Below, piece after piece: positions 1 to 8,925 of a stretch of DNA of 64,000 nucleotides. The stretch covers positions 248,001 through 312,000 of the forward strand of contig NZ_JAEKJT010000003.1 in assembly GCF_017303055.1 (NCBI RefSeq), written 5' to 3'. Position numbers and translations under genes: made by a program. Source of the stretch: Halomonas litopenaei (lineage in GTDB: Bacteria; Pseudomonadota; Gammaproteobacteria; Pseudomonadales; Halomonadaceae). The notes beneath the pieces were generated by a model that worked only from the letters and a program-made list of their open reading frames with translations, was not told the DNA's origin and ran no database searches. Position 1 is the first letter of the stretch. Each line of letters begins with the position of its first letter.

Positions 1-792
1 GCAGCTCTGGCCTGAGTTGAAGAAGGCGCCATCCATGACACCATCCACTGCGCTGTCCAGGTCGACATCGCCACGCACGTAAGCCGCATCCTTGCCTCCC
101 AGTTCCAGCGCTGTCGCAATGAAACGCCCCGCCGTTGCCTGCTCCACGGTGCGCCCACCCGCGACCGACCCGGTAAACGAGACGTGGGCAATGCGTGGAT
201 CTCCCATCACCTGCTCGGCGTCGGCGTGACTCATGTGCAGGAACTGAAAGACGCCCTCCTCGATACCCGCCTCCCGGGCGGCCTCCACCATGCGCTCTGC
301 GCACAGCGGGGTCTGGGCCGAGTGCTTGAGGATCACCGCGTTTCCGGCAAGCAGCGCCGGGATCACCGCATTTACAGCCGTCATGTAGGGAAAGTTCCAG
401 GGCGCCACGATCAGTGACACGCCGAGAGGTTCGCGGCGGATGTAGCGAGTAAACCCCGGCTTGTCGCCTAGCCTGAGGGGAGACAGCGCCCCAGGCGCCA
501 TCTCGATCATGGCCCTGGCACGTTCCTCGAAACCGCCGATTTCGCCTCCCGATTGAGCGATGGGCCGCCCCATCTGCCAGCAAAGCTCTTCCACGTGTTG
601 ATCGCGCCGGGAGATAAAGGCATCCACCATGGCGCTGGCCAGACGGCAGCGTTGTTCCACACTGACGTCACGCCAGCGCTTCTGGGCATCGGTCGCCAGG
701 GCAAGGGTACGCTCGATATGCTCGGCATCGGCCTGCTCTCGTTCTACGTACACCGAGCCGTCCACCGGCGATAGGGTCTGTTGAATGGCCAT
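1..792 (-). CDS. Aldehyde dehydrogenase family protein (3' end beyond window)
   Basis: NAD(P)-dependent oxidation of an aldehyde to its acid. Translation from the ATG at 792 (MAIQQTLSPVDGSVY) gives 264 codons with the class hallmarks: the cofactor-binding APWNFPYM stretch, the FTGS motif, the ELGGKD motif with the general-base Glu, and FNSGQSC, whose Cys is the catalytic nucleophile and is the last codon in the window. The C-terminal part of the enzyme lies outside. It is the last visible gene of a minus-strand group with a glutamine-synthetase-like ligase and a TRAP transporter, so a role in oxidising the aldehyde made from a gamma-glutamylated amine (PuuC-like) is reasonable, but the substrate is inferred only from this context. 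Confidence 0.9.
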   Translation of the reverse strand, partial: MAIQQTLSPVDGSVYVEREQADAEHIERTLALATDAQKRWRDVSVEQRCRLASAMVDAFISRRDQHVEELCWQMGRPIAQSGGEIGGFEERARAMIEMAPGALSPLRLGDKPGFTRYIRREPLGVSLIVAPWNFPYMTAVNAVIPALLAGNAVILKHSAQTPLCAERMVEAAREAGIEEGVFQFLHMSHADAEQVMGDPRIAHVSFTGSVAGGRTVEQATAGRFIATALELGGKDAAYVRGDVDLDSAVDGVMDGAFFNSGQSC

Positions 793-836
793 GCGGTTCT
801 CTCGTCAGTCGATGGGCGGGATGCCGGGCATCCGCG

Positions 837-2216
837 TCAAATGATTTCGAAATAGCGATCCAGCTCCCAATCGGTGATATGACGTCGGAACTCGCGCTCT
901 TCCCATTCTCGGGTGGCCGCGAAGTGCTCGACGAAGTCGTCACCGAACAGCGCCCGCGCCGGGGCTGATCCCTTTAGCCGCTGCGCTGCGTCCCACAGTG
1001 TTCGAGGCAGCGCCTGATGCTCCGGGTGATCCAGTGTGTAGGCGTTACCAGTGACCGCCGTGTCGGGTTCAAGCTGCTGCTCGATCCCATAGAGGCCGGC
1101 GCCGACTGCCGCGGCAAGCGCCAGATAGGGATTGGCATCAGCGCTACCCAGGCGATATTCGACGCGCTGAGACTTGGCGCTGCCTGGAATGACCCTCAGC
1201 GCCGTCGTGCGGTTTTCCACCCCCCAGGTGGCGTCTGTCGGCGCCCAGAAACCAGGTATCAGGCGGGTGTAGCTATTGACGGTAGGCGCGAACATGGCCA
1301 GGAACTCTGGCATCAGGCGCTGCTGTCCGGCGACGAAATGACGCTGGATGGCACTCATGCCGTACTCGGCCTCACCGTCATAGAAGGCCGACTGGCCGTC
1401 ATTCAGGTGGGTCATCGACAGGTGGATGTGCCCACTCTGCCCGGGATAGTCCGGCGACCACTTGGCCATGAAGGTGGCCATCAGGCCACGCCGCTGAGCC
1501 CAGACCTTGGTGAAGGTCTTGAACAACGCCGCCTTGTCACCGGCAGCCAGGGCTTCGTCGACGCCAATGGCCGCCTCCAGCACTCCTGGCCCGGTCTCGG
1601 TGTGCAGCCCCTCGATGGGGAAGTCCATGCGTTCCGACAAGGCCAATAACTCGTGATACAGCTCGGCGTGGACCGAACTTCTGAGCATCGAGTAGCCCAT
1701 CATGTCGGGCGTCAGGGGACGCAGCTGACGAAAGCCCTTCTCGCGCACCGACTCAGGCGTCTCCTGGAACATGAAAAACTCATATTCGAGCGATCCATGC
1801 ACCTTGAATCCCATGTCGGCGGCCCGGGCCAGCACTCGACGCAGCAGCCCGCGGGGACAGATCGCCTCGGCCCGCTCGGTGAATTCCGCCATGAACAGCA
1901 GCATGTCGCCCTCGAAGGGCACCTCGCGGCAGGTCTCCGGCAATAGCCTCAACTGGGCGTCGGGGTAACCGGTATGCCAGCCGGTAAAGCGCGTGTTGTC
2001 GTACAGCTCGTCCTTGCTGTCCCAGCCCAGCACGACATCACAGAAGGCAAAGCCCCCCTCCAGCGCGGCGAAGAACTTGTCACGCTGCATGTACTTGCCG
2101 ACCATGACCCCGTCCAGGTCGAGAAAGCCGACTTTGACGTGGCTGAGGTTGCGCGCTTCGACCACGCGCCGAGCATCCTCTGCCGTGCGCACGTCCCTCG
2201 GGTTGAGTCCTGACAT
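837..2216 (-). CDS. Glutamine synthetase family protein (gamma-glutamyl-amine ligase-like)
   Basis: ATP-dependent ligase of the glutamine synthetase fold, 459 aa, the usual length of PuuA/GlnA-like paralogues. Visible signatures are the N-terminal beta-grasp, LEYEFFMF (metal-binding Glu), the SGHIHLSM histidine motif, and the C-terminal NSYTRLIPG / ENRTTALRVIPG / VEYRLGSADANPY block that binds nucleotide and glutamate. Members of this subgroup usually attach glutamate to an amine rather than to ammonium. It sits between the TRAP binding protein (66 bp upstream) and an aldehyde dehydrogenase (44 bp downstream), which favours a catabolic gamma-glutamylation role over nitrogen assimilation. A true glnA cannot be excluded from the sequence alone, but the context argues against it. 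Confidence 0.85.
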   Translation of the reverse strand: MSGLNPRDVRTAEDARRVVEARNLSHVKVGFLDLDGVMVGKYMQRDKFFAALEGGFAFCDVVLGWDSKDELYDNTRFTGWHTGYPDAQLRLLPETCREVPFEGDMLLFMAEFTERAEAICPRGLLRRVLARAADMGFKVHGSLEYEFFMFQETPESVREKGFRQLRPLTPDMMGYSMLRSSVHAELYHELLALSERMDFPIEGLHTETGPGVLEAAIGVDEALAAGDKAALFKTFTKVWAQRRGLMATFMAKWSPDYPGQSGHIHLSMTHLNDGQSAFYDGEAEYGMSAIQRHFVAGQQRLMPEFLAMFAPTVNSYTRLIPGFWAPTDATWGVENRTTALRVIPGSAKSQRVEYRLGSADANPYLALAAAVGAGLYGIEQQLEPDTAVTGNAYTLDHPEHQALPRTLWDAAQRLKGSAPARALFGDDFVEHFAATREWEEREFRRHITDWELDRYFEII

Positions 2217-2248
2217 CGATCACCCTCCTCATGGGCGAAGGAATGAAG

Positions 2249-2268
2249 GGCCGGCCCGCAGGCCGGCC
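2249..2268 (-). promoter_or_regulatory. Intercistronic GC hairpin between dctP and the ligase gene
   Basis: Perfect 8-bp inverted repeat GGCCGGCC-CGCA-GGCCGGCC in the 66-bp gap between the dctP-like stop and the ligase start. There is no T-tract on either strand, so it is more likely an mRNA 3'-end stabiliser or partial terminator that lets the binding protein be made in excess. Function is inferred from position. Confidence 0.45.
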
Positions 2269-2282
2269 TGCACTGCCTCATA

Positions 2283-3341
2283 TCAGCTGTAGCGATAGGG
2301 AGGGCCCGCCTGCTGCATGGTCTGGCGGTAGTCCTTGAGGATCTGCACCACCTTGGCATTGCGCTCGCTCTGGGCCGCAATCTCATCCCAGAACCCCAGC
2401 GCTTCATCCTCGATGGTCTGCCACTCTTCTTCCGGGATGGAGGTCAGTTCGAGCTTGCCACCCTTGGTGCGGTAGTGGGCTTCACCCCACCAGTACCAGT
2501 GCTGACGATAGTAATGAGAGCTGTCCATGCACATCCTGAACAGCGTCTTCAGGTGATCCGGGAGCTCGTTCCAGCGTTCGCTGTTGGCAAAGTAGGACCC
2601 CGCCCAGGCGCCCGAGATGTTGTTGGTCAGGTAGTAGCTGGAGACATCCGCCCAGCCCACGGTGTAAGCCTCGGTGATGCCCGCCCAGGCGATGCCATCA
2701 AGCTCGCGGGTCTGCATGGCGACCTCGATGTCTTCCCAGGGCAGGGTCACCGGCACCACCCCGAAGCGAGTCAGGAAGCGCCCGGCAGTGGGGAAGGTAA
2801 ACACCCGCTTGCCCTCGAGGTCCTTGATGCTGCGAATGGGCTCTCGGGTGACGAAGTTGCAGGGATCCCAGCTGCCCGAGCCGAGCCAGGTCACGCCCTC
2901 GATCTCGCCGTAGGCCTCTTCCCAGATTTCCTTCAGACCGTAGTGGTTGAACAGGGTCGGTACATCCAGGCTGTAACGCGAGGCAAACGGGAAATAGCCG
3001 CCGAACACCGACACGTCCACCGGTGCATTGATCGAGTCATCATCGCTCTGCACGGCGTCGATGGTGCCTCTCTGCATGGCCCGGAACAGCTCCCCGGTGG
3101 GGACCAGCTGATCGGAAAAATACAGTTCGATTTCCATCTCGCCATTGGCGGCCTTGTTGAAGGCATCAATGGAAGGCTTGATGACATGCTCCGCCAGCGC
3201 TGGCCCCGCATAGGTCTGCAGACGCCAGCGTATCGGCGTCTTCGACTGGGCATGCACATAGGGCGCGGCAAGAGTGCCTGCGCCCACGGTAGCGGCGGTA
3301 GCGACACCGGCCTTTTTCAAGAAGTCGCGACGGTTGGTCAT
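2283..3341 (-). CDS. TRAP transporter substrate-binding protein, DctP family
   Basis: Periplasmic solute receptor of a tripartite ATP-independent transporter, 352 aa from the ATG at 3341. A longer in-frame extension to 3512 was rejected because MTNRRDFLKKAG at 3341 starts a classical twin-arginine-type signal (AAPYVHA cleavage region) and is preceded by GGGAGAG. The mature protein shows DctP features: WRLQTY, the LFRAMQRGTIDAVQ stretch, and the TREPIRSIKDLEGKRVF region that holds the carboxylate-binding Arg. It follows the DctQ and DctM permeases on the same strand after a 273-bp gap, and precedes a ligase and a dehydrogenase. The ligand is unknown. Confidence 0.92.
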   Translation of the reverse strand: MTNRRDFLKKAGVATAATVGAGTLAAPYVHAQSKTPIRWRLQTYAGPALAEHVIKPSIDAFNKAANGEMEIELYFSDQLVPTGELFRAMQRGTIDAVQSDDDSINAPVDVSVFGGYFPFASRYSLDVPTLFNHYGLKEIWEEAYGEIEGVTWLGSGSWDPCNFVTREPIRSIKDLEGKRVFTFPTAGRFLTRFGVVPVTLPWEDIEVAMQTRELDGIAWAGITEAYTVGWADVSSYYLTNNISGAWAGSYFANSERWNELPDHLKTLFRMCMDSSHYYRQHWYWWGEAHYRTKGGKLELTSIPEEEWQTIEDEALGFWDEIAAQSERNAKVVQILKDYRQTMQQAGPPYRYS

Positions 3342-3491
3342 TGGATCTCTCCCTACTCTGTCGATTGTTGTGGTCAGGGGTGATGCCATCGGGTACTGCT
3401 GTGACTCATTGCACCTGTCGGTGTGTTGCCCGGCCTCCTGCCGTTTTTCGTGTCCTGTTTGTTGTCGATGTTGCGCTATCCTTCGCTCGCT

Positions 3492-3524
3492 CCGGCATCC
3501 GGCATCCGGCATCCGGCATCCGGC
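3492..3524. repeat. Heptanucleotide tandem repeat (CCGGCAT)x4.7
   Basis: Four exact copies of CCGGCAT followed by CCGGC, in the 273-bp gap between the DctM gene and the DctP gene. It is in the transcribed leader of dctP if the operon is polycistronic. A 7-bp unit can change copy number by slippage; here it would alter spacing, not a reading frame. Confidence 0.85.
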
Positions 3525-3614
3525 CTAACATGCCTTGTGGCGCACCTTCGTCGCCGCTGGCCGGTGCGCGATAGACCCTGGCAATGCAGGTCCGGTCGCT
3601 GCTTTCGCCCAGGC

Positions 3615-4937
3615 TCAGTAATCCCGGAACAGCTCGGGGAGCCACAGTGCGAGCTGGGGAAAGGCGGTAATCAGCGCCAGGCCCGCCAACATGATGGCGA
3701 CAAACGGCCACACGCTCTTGTAGATATCCCCCAGGCTGATCTCCGGCGGTGCCATGGCCCGCATCAGGAACAGGTTGTAGCCGAAGGGCGGGGTCATGTA
3801 GGCGATCTGCACCGTGATCGTGTAGAGCACGCCATACCAGATCGGGTCGAAGCCAAGACTGATGACCAGCGGCACGTAAAGCGGGGCCACGATGACCAGC
3901 ATGGCGGTGTCATCGAGAAACATGCCAAGCAGGATGTAGGACAGCTGCATCATCACCAGGATCTGCCAGGGGGTCAGGCCAAAGGCCTCGAGGAATACAG
4001 ACTCGATGGCACGAACCGCGCCGAGACCATCAAACACCGCGCCAAAACACAAGGCCGCCAGGATGATCCACATGAACATGCAGGTGATGCCCAGCGAGCG
4101 GCGCACCGTGGTCTCGATGACGGCGCGATTCAAGCGTCCCTTGATCAGGGCAGCCAGAGTGGCCGACAGCGCCCCTACCGCAGCGCTTTCTACCAGGCTG
4201 GTCACTCCCATCACGAACAGGCCGGTCATGAAAAAGAAGATGGCCAATGGCATGATGCCGGCGCGCAACAGCTTCAACTTGTCAGCGGTGGAGAGGTTGC
4301 GTTCTTCCGGCGGCAGGGTCGGCCCCAGGCTCGGCTGCAAGCGACAGCGGATGACGATATAGGCCACGAACATGGCCGCCAGGATCAAGCCGGGTATCGC
4401 CCCGGCCAGCCATAGCTGGCTGACCGGCTGGCGCGCAATCATGCCGTAGAGCACCAGCACCACGCTGGGCGGTACCAATATGCCCAGCGAGCTGCCAGCC
4501 TGGATCACGCCGGTGACCATGACCTTGTCGTAGCCCCGTCGCAGCAGTTCCGGCAGGGCAATGGTGGCGCCGATGGCCATACCGGCCACACTCAGCCCAT
4601 TCATCGCCGAGACCACCACCATCAGACCGATGGTGCCCACCGCCAGCCCCCCTCTCAGCCCCCCCATCCACACGTGGAACATCTCGTAGAGCTCGGAGGC
4701 GATGCCCGATTCCGACAGCATGTATCCCATGAAGATGAACAGCGGCAGGGTCAACAGCGGGTACCAGTTCATCAGCTGAATGGCGGCACTGAAGGGCATC
4801 TCCATGCCGCCGTCGCCCCACAGCACCAAGGCGGCTGCCGCGCCGACAAAGCCAATCACGCCGAACACCCGCTGTCCTGTCAGCAGCAGCAGCATCATGG
4901 AAGAGAACATGGTCAGGGCGATCATTTCGTAGCTCAT
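3615..4937 (-). CDS. TRAP transporter large permease, DctM family
   Basis: Integral membrane subunit that carries the cation-coupled substrate path, 440 aa, typical length. The sequence is a run of hydrophobic helices with the DctM motifs: GYMLSESGIASELYEMFHVW near residues 70-90, the GSLGILVPPSVVLVLYG stretch, and the C-terminal GMFLDDTAMLVIVAPLYVP and TPPFGYNLFLMRAM segments. Its ATG overlaps the stop of the DctQ gene by four bases (ATGA), so the two are translationally coupled. It belongs to the dctQ-dctM-dctP-ligase-dehydrogenase unit. Confidence 0.95.
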   Translation of the reverse strand: MSYEMIALTMFSSMMLLLLTGQRVFGVIGFVGAAAALVLWGDGGMEMPFSAAIQLMNWYPLLTLPLFIFMGYMLSESGIASELYEMFHVWMGGLRGGLAVGTIGLMVVVSAMNGLSVAGMAIGATIALPELLRRGYDKVMVTGVIQAGSSLGILVPPSVVLVLYGMIARQPVSQLWLAGAIPGLILAAMFVAYIVIRCRLQPSLGPTLPPEERNLSTADKLKLLRAGIMPLAIFFFMTGLFVMGVTSLVESAAVGALSATLAALIKGRLNRAVIETTVRRSLGITCMFMWIILAALCFGAVFDGLGAVRAIESVFLEAFGLTPWQILVMMQLSYILLGMFLDDTAMLVIVAPLYVPLVISLGFDPIWYGVLYTITVQIAYMTPPFGYNLFLMRAMAPPEISLGDIYKSVWPFVAIMLAGLALITAFPQLALWLPELFRDY

Positions 4938-5509
4938 CGGTCGCCCTCCCCGTCCTTGCGGTTCTTGCCTTCCCTGGCATCCTTCTCCCCTTCACTCTCC
5001 TCCAGCGGTCGCCCGAGCAGCACGGCGACATCCTTGAACAGGGTGGAAAGACACTGGGCCAGCATCAAGGCCACACCGACGGTCATGATGGTCTTGATGG
5101 GTGCCAGTGGCGGCGCCCAGGAGCTGTAATTGGTCTCGCCGTACTTGATCGCATAGCTGGTACTGGAGATGCCGCCAGCCAGTAGTGTGCCCAGAAACAC
5201 CAGCAGCAACAGCATCGTCAGCACGTCACTCATGGCCTTGGCACGAGGGGACAGCCGGGTATAGAACAGATCCATGCGCACGTGGTCATCGAGCTGCATG
5301 GAATAGGCACCGCCCAGCAGAAAGTAGGCCACCATCAGAAACTGCGAGACCTCGACGCCCCACAGCAGCGGCCGGTCAAACAGCGTGCGCGAGAGCGAGG
5401 CATACAGCAGTACACCTATCATCACGAAGATCAGGTACATGACGATACGCCCGATGCGCCGGTTGAAGCGGTCGACGTAACGAACGTAGAGACGAATGGC
5501 TGCCGGCAT
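4934..5509 (-). CDS. TRAP transporter small permease, DctQ family
   Basis: Four-helix small membrane subunit of the TRAP transporter, 191 aa from the ATG at 5509 (MPAAIRLYVRYVDRFNRR), which has GGGAG just upstream; the frame is open further to 5653 but that extension has no membrane or domain character. DctQ features seen are LYASLSRTLF, the GVEVSQFLMVAYFLLGGAY segment and a last helix followed by a charged tail (EEVE/EKDAREGKNRKDGEGD-like, Lys/Glu-rich). It is the first gene of the transporter operon and lies directly downstream of a LysR gene on the same strand. Confidence 0.9.
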   Translation of the reverse strand: MPAAIRLYVRYVDRFNRRIGRIVMYLIFVMIGVLLYASLSRTLFDRPLLWGVEVSQFLMVAYFLLGGAYSMQLDDHVRMDLFYTRLSPRAKAMSDVLTMLLLLVFLGTLLAGGISSTSYAIKYGETNYSSWAPPLAPIKTIMTVGVALMLAQCLSTLFKDVAVLLGRPLEESEGEKDAREGKNRKDGEGDR

Positions 5510-5679
5510 GGGGTCTCCCGGACTCAAGAGGAATCTCATGAGTCTTGGTTCAGCCAGACCAACCTCGCCAGTTGCATCGACTTCAACGACACCCGCACTA
5601 TCGAAGCTTTCGATATTGCCACCGCTTGGCGCATCGTGAGGACCTCGACGCACCAGGACGGATCACCCCGCGGGGAACG

Positions 5680-6639
5680 TCACGACGTCGTCGTGATCTG
5701 TGCGTCTACCCAGGGCAGCTCGGCTGCCAGGGTGCGGCGAAAGCCAGTGTCCAGCAAACGCCGTGCGTCACGGGCCAGCTGCCCAGGCAGGCCTCCCAGC
5801 TCATCCCGTCGCGCGACCAGCGTCAGCGTGCGGCTAAGCGGCGATAGGGGCAGCGGCTCGATCCGCACCCTGAGCTGGTCAAGACCCGCCTGGTACAGGC
5901 ACAACGGCGTCGTCACGGTAAAGCCGACACCATCGCTGACCGCCTTGAGCAAGGCACAGGTATTGTCCAGATGAAGACGCGCCGGCAGCTCGACGCCAGA
6001 CAGCCGCAGATGGCGCTCGATGCTCTGCCCGATCAATGACTGCGGGACATAGCGCACCAGATCGAGTTGACGCGATAGCCAGCGCAAATTGTCGGCAGGG
6101 CCTGACCAGTCGGCCGGAAGGACCAGCACGAAAGGCTCCACCAGCACGCTGTGGCGCTCCAGGCCGTCATAATTCTCGAGGCGATCATCCGAAATGATCA
6201 CGTCCACATGTCGGGTCAGCAGTGAGTGACCATGCATGTGGGAGAGCCCCGTGGTCAGGGTATAGTCCCGGGTGTGTCGCCGGATAAGGTCGATCAAGGG
6301 CTTGCCCACGGCGGTGGCCAACGAGTCGACCAGTGCCAGCCGCATTTGATGCAGTTGGCCAAAGGCGCCGGAAATCAGCTCGCGGCGCGTATCCCTGGCT
6401 TCACTCAGCAGCCGTCTCGCCCGGTCATAGAAAAACCGCCCAGCGCTGGTCGGCTCCAAAGGACGTGAGCGACGCTCGAACAGCGTCAGTCCAAGGCTCT
6501 CTTCCAGGGTCGCCAGACAGTGGGATACCGAGGATTGGGTCAACCCCAGCGCTTCCGCGGCGGCACTCTGGCTGCCCCGTTCCAGCGTCTCGACGAAGAT
6601 TTCCATACTGCGCAGATCGAAACCGAAGCCATTCTTCAT
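5680..6639 (-). CDS. LysR-family transcriptional regulator next to the TRAP operon
   Basis: 319 aa, normal LTTR length. The N-terminal winged helix-turn-helix is clear (RSMEIFVETLERGSQSAAAE, then LTQSSVSHCLATLEESLGLTLFERR), followed by an effector-binding domain. It lies upstream of and co-directional with the dctQ gene (170 bp gap), so it may be the regulator of that operon or be read through into it. The effector is unknown; a likely candidate is the TRAP substrate or its glutamylated form. Confidence 0.93.
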   Translation of the reverse strand: MKNGFGFDLRSMEIFVETLERGSQSAAAEALGLTQSSVSHCLATLEESLGLTLFERRSRPLEPTSAGRFFYDRARRLLSEARDTRRELISGAFGQLHQMRLALVDSLATAVGKPLIDLIRRHTRDYTLTTGLSHMHGHSLLTRHVDVIISDDRLENYDGLERHSVLVEPFVLVLPADWSGPADNLRWLSRQLDLVRYVPQSLIGQSIERHLRLSGVELPARLHLDNTCALLKAVSDGVGFTVTTPLCLYQAGLDQLRVRIEPLPLSPLSRTLTLVARRDELGGLPGQLARDARRLLDTGFRRTLAAELPWVDAQITTTS

Positions 6640-6895
6640 GGCAACTCCTGAAGGGTTGTCTTGTTATTGTCCCTGTGACGCAGCGCCTGCCGTCATGCAC
6701 CCCATCTTATCCTGCTCTTCACCGGCGGTGACGTCCAAAGGTGCCACTGCATGAAGGCCTGCCCCGACGAGCCGCTGCGAGGCGCGCCGCTCGGATGCCT
6801 GACCCGTGCAGCTCCCAACGGCTAAAATGTGCCGTATTGGAACTTGTGGGACGTCCATCAGTCTATCCTGACATCGCGAACAACAGGGATGTCCG

Positions 6896-7696
6896 ATGAA
6901 CCTCGCCACCAACGCCGGCTACGCGTCGCGCCCGTCTTCCGCCTGGACCGGTTGGGGACAGTGGATTGCACTGATCACCATGACCCTGGATCATGTCGCC
7001 CGCTACCTGGCCACTGATGCCTGGCATATGGGCTGGATCGATTCGAGTGTCGGTCGCATCGCCTTTCCCTTGTTCGCCGGCATGGTGGCCTGGCATGGTC
7101 TGTTCAACACCCGAGATCCCCTACGCTACGCCCGCAGAGTCATGGTTATCGGTCTGCTCGCCCAGCTTCCCTACCAGCTGATGCCACGTGAAGCGATCTT
7201 CCAGCTCAACATCTGCTTTACCCTGGCCCTTGGCCTGATGGCGGGTCACTGGCTCGAGCAACTGACCCGGCGCCAGGACGGCGGCGAACTGGGCTATCCA
7301 CGCCTCGCCCTGGAGACCCTGGGCATTGCGCTGGCATGGTACTTCGCCGGCTTCTGGGTGGAGTACGGCCACCAGGGGCTGTTGCTGGTTCCCTTCTTCA
7401 TGCTGGCGATCGGTCAGTTGCATCGCGCCGACGACGATATCCCATCGCGGCTGCTGGCCGTGGCAGGCTGCCTGCCGCTGCTGGCAGTGGCCGGCCTGAT
7501 GAATTCCTCTGACATGGCGAAGTCGGTGACGGTAGCCACCGTGCTGCTGGTCCTGCTGCTGGCTGCCGGTGCCAGCCGCCTGGTCCGAGCCCCCTCTGTG
7601 ACCATGCCGAGAAAGATGTGGCTGGCGTGGTATCCCGCTCACTTCGCGGTGATCGCGGCCATATTGCTGTGGAATGGCAATGCGCAGATCCTGTAG
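6896..7696 (+). CDS. TraX family membrane protein
   Basis: 266 aa polytopic protein that resembles the TraX family (founding member: the F-plasmid pilin N-acetylase). The family pattern is visible: IALITMTLDHVARYL in the first helix, VGRIAFPLFAGMVAWHG, YARRVMVIGLLAQLPYQLM, NICFTLALGLMAGHWL, and a final WYPAHFAVIAAILL. About six to eight hydrophobic segments are present. No conjugation genes are nearby, so this is a chromosomal homologue, perhaps a membrane acyltransferase; pilin acetylation should not be assumed. It converges on the LysR gene at 7766. Confidence 0.85.
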   Translation: MNLATNAGYASRPSSAWTGWGQWIALITMTLDHVARYLATDAWHMGWIDSSVGRIAFPLFAGMVAWHGLFNTRDPLRYARRVMVIGLLAQLPYQLMPREAIFQLNICFTLALGLMAGHWLEQLTRRQDGGELGYPRLALETLGIALAWYFAGFWVEYGHQGLLLVPFFMLAIGQLHRADDDIPSRLLAVAGCLPLLAVAGLMNSSDMAKSVTVATVLLVLLLAAGASRLVRAPSVTMPRKMWLAWYPAHFAVIAAILLWNGNAQIL

Positions 7697-7732
7697 ATCG
7701 CCACGGGGTGGCTAGCCTGCTCGCTTCAATTG

Positions 7733-7760
7733 CCCCGTCATCGCAAGTTGCGTGACGAGG
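7733..7760. terminator. Possible bidirectional terminator between traX-like and LysR genes
   Basis: Imperfect hairpin CCCCGTCATCGCA / TGCGTGACGAGG with a bulge and one mismatch, between two convergent genes. No clear T-tract. Confidence 0.35.
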
Positions 7761-7765
7761 CTGAA

Positions 7766-8701
7766 TCAGCGACGGTGAATGACGCGATCCTTGTGCTCCA
7801 CCAGAAACACCTTGAAGGCTTGCCATGCCGGGCTACGGTAGCGGTCCGGATGCCACACCAGCGAGAAGTGGCGCGTCAATGGCAGGTCATGGGCCAGCTC
7901 GACCAGGTCGCCCCGCTCCAGCTCCCCACGCACGCTCAAGCGTGATAGACAGCCAAGGCCCAAGCCGGCCGCGACGGCCTGCTTGATGGCTTCGTGCTGC
8001 CCCAGCTCCATCCGCACCTTCAGTCTGGCCACTCGAGGAAGCACCGCTGCCTCGAGCACCTCCCGGGAGCCAGAGCCCAGTTCACGCAGTATCCAGGGCT
8101 GCTCGGCCAGATCCACGTCCGAGATGCGGCCCTTTTCCACCAGTGGATGCCCAGGCGCGCAGACCACCACCATGTGATCTTCGCACCACACCTCACTGGC
8201 CAGGCCCGGTTCATGGCAGCGCCCCTCGATCAATCCCAGGTCCGCATCGAAACGCTGCACCTCGGCAATGACCTCGCCGGTATTGCGCAGGCGCAGTCGC
8301 AGATCGACACCGGGATGCCATTCACCGAACTCACCGGCCAGGGGCGGCAGCAGGTAGGTCCCGATGGTGGCACTGGCAGAAATCGCCAGGCTACCGTGCA
8401 GCACATCCCCTGGCTCTACCGCTGCGGCGACCAGGTCATCAAGCTCATCCAGCAACTGCTCGGCTCTGGGCAACAGACGATGCCCCATATCGTTGAGGCT
8501 GAGTCTACGCCCGGGACGCTCGAATACCACCACGCCAAGCTGCCGCTCCAGATCGGCCAGCGCCTGGCTCGTGGCCGATTGAGAAAGGCTTAGCTGTCGA
8601 GCAGCGGCGCTGACAGTCCCCAGTCTGGCGACGGTTACAAAGACTTCCAGCTGGCGCAAGGTGATGCGCGAGCGTGATCGCTGATGGGTAGGGTGGGACA
8701 T
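7766..8701 (-). CDS. LysR-family regulator, YeiE-like
   Basis: 311 aa with an N-terminal LTTR helix-turn-helix (ITLRQLEVFVTVARLGTVSAAA, then LSQSATSQALADLERQLGVVVFERPGR) and a CysB-like effector domain. It is divergent from a YeiH-type exporter gene across 224 bp, the same arrangement as yeiE-yeiH in enterobacteria, so it most likely controls that gene and itself. Repeated CGGTTT/TTAT elements lie in the shared promoter region. Confidence 0.93.
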   Translation of the reverse strand: MSHPTHQRSRSRITLRQLEVFVTVARLGTVSAAARQLSLSQSATSQALADLERQLGVVVFERPGRRLSLNDMGHRLLPRAEQLLDELDDLVAAAVEPGDVLHGSLAISASATIGTYLLPPLAGEFGEWHPGVDLRLRLRNTGEVIAEVQRFDADLGLIEGRCHEPGLASEVWCEDHMVVVCAPGHPLVEKGRISDVDLAEQPWILRELGSGSREVLEAAVLPRVARLKVRMELGQHEAIKQAVAAGLGLGCLSRLSVRGELERGDLVELAHDLPLTRHFSLVWHPDRYRSPAWQAFKVFLVEHKDRVIHRR

Positions 8702-8752
8702 GATGACCTCTCACTGCGTGATCAGGAGCCTCGCAAACGCCGCCTGCTCTTA

Positions 8753-8783
8753 TATCGGTTTTACTTATAACCGGTTTCGTTAT
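8753..8783. promoter_or_regulatory. Candidate LysR operator in the divergent yeiE/yeiH-like promoter region
   Basis: ATAAC-N7-GTTAT inverted repeat at 8767-8783, inside two direct repeats of CGGTTT followed by TTAT. The dyad lies between divergent genes, 66 bp upstream of the LysR start, as expected for an LTTR binding region. Regulation is inferred. Confidence 0.5.
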
Positions 8784-8925
8784 TACACGATAATCAAAAG
8801 ATATATCAAAGCCTAGAATGGCCCCATCAGAGCAAAGCTGACGTCGGTAGCCAGATGAGGCACGCCTTCCCGTGCCGCTCGCAGAAGTATCGATGCCAGC
8901 ACAATAATGAAAGGAGGTCAGGATC

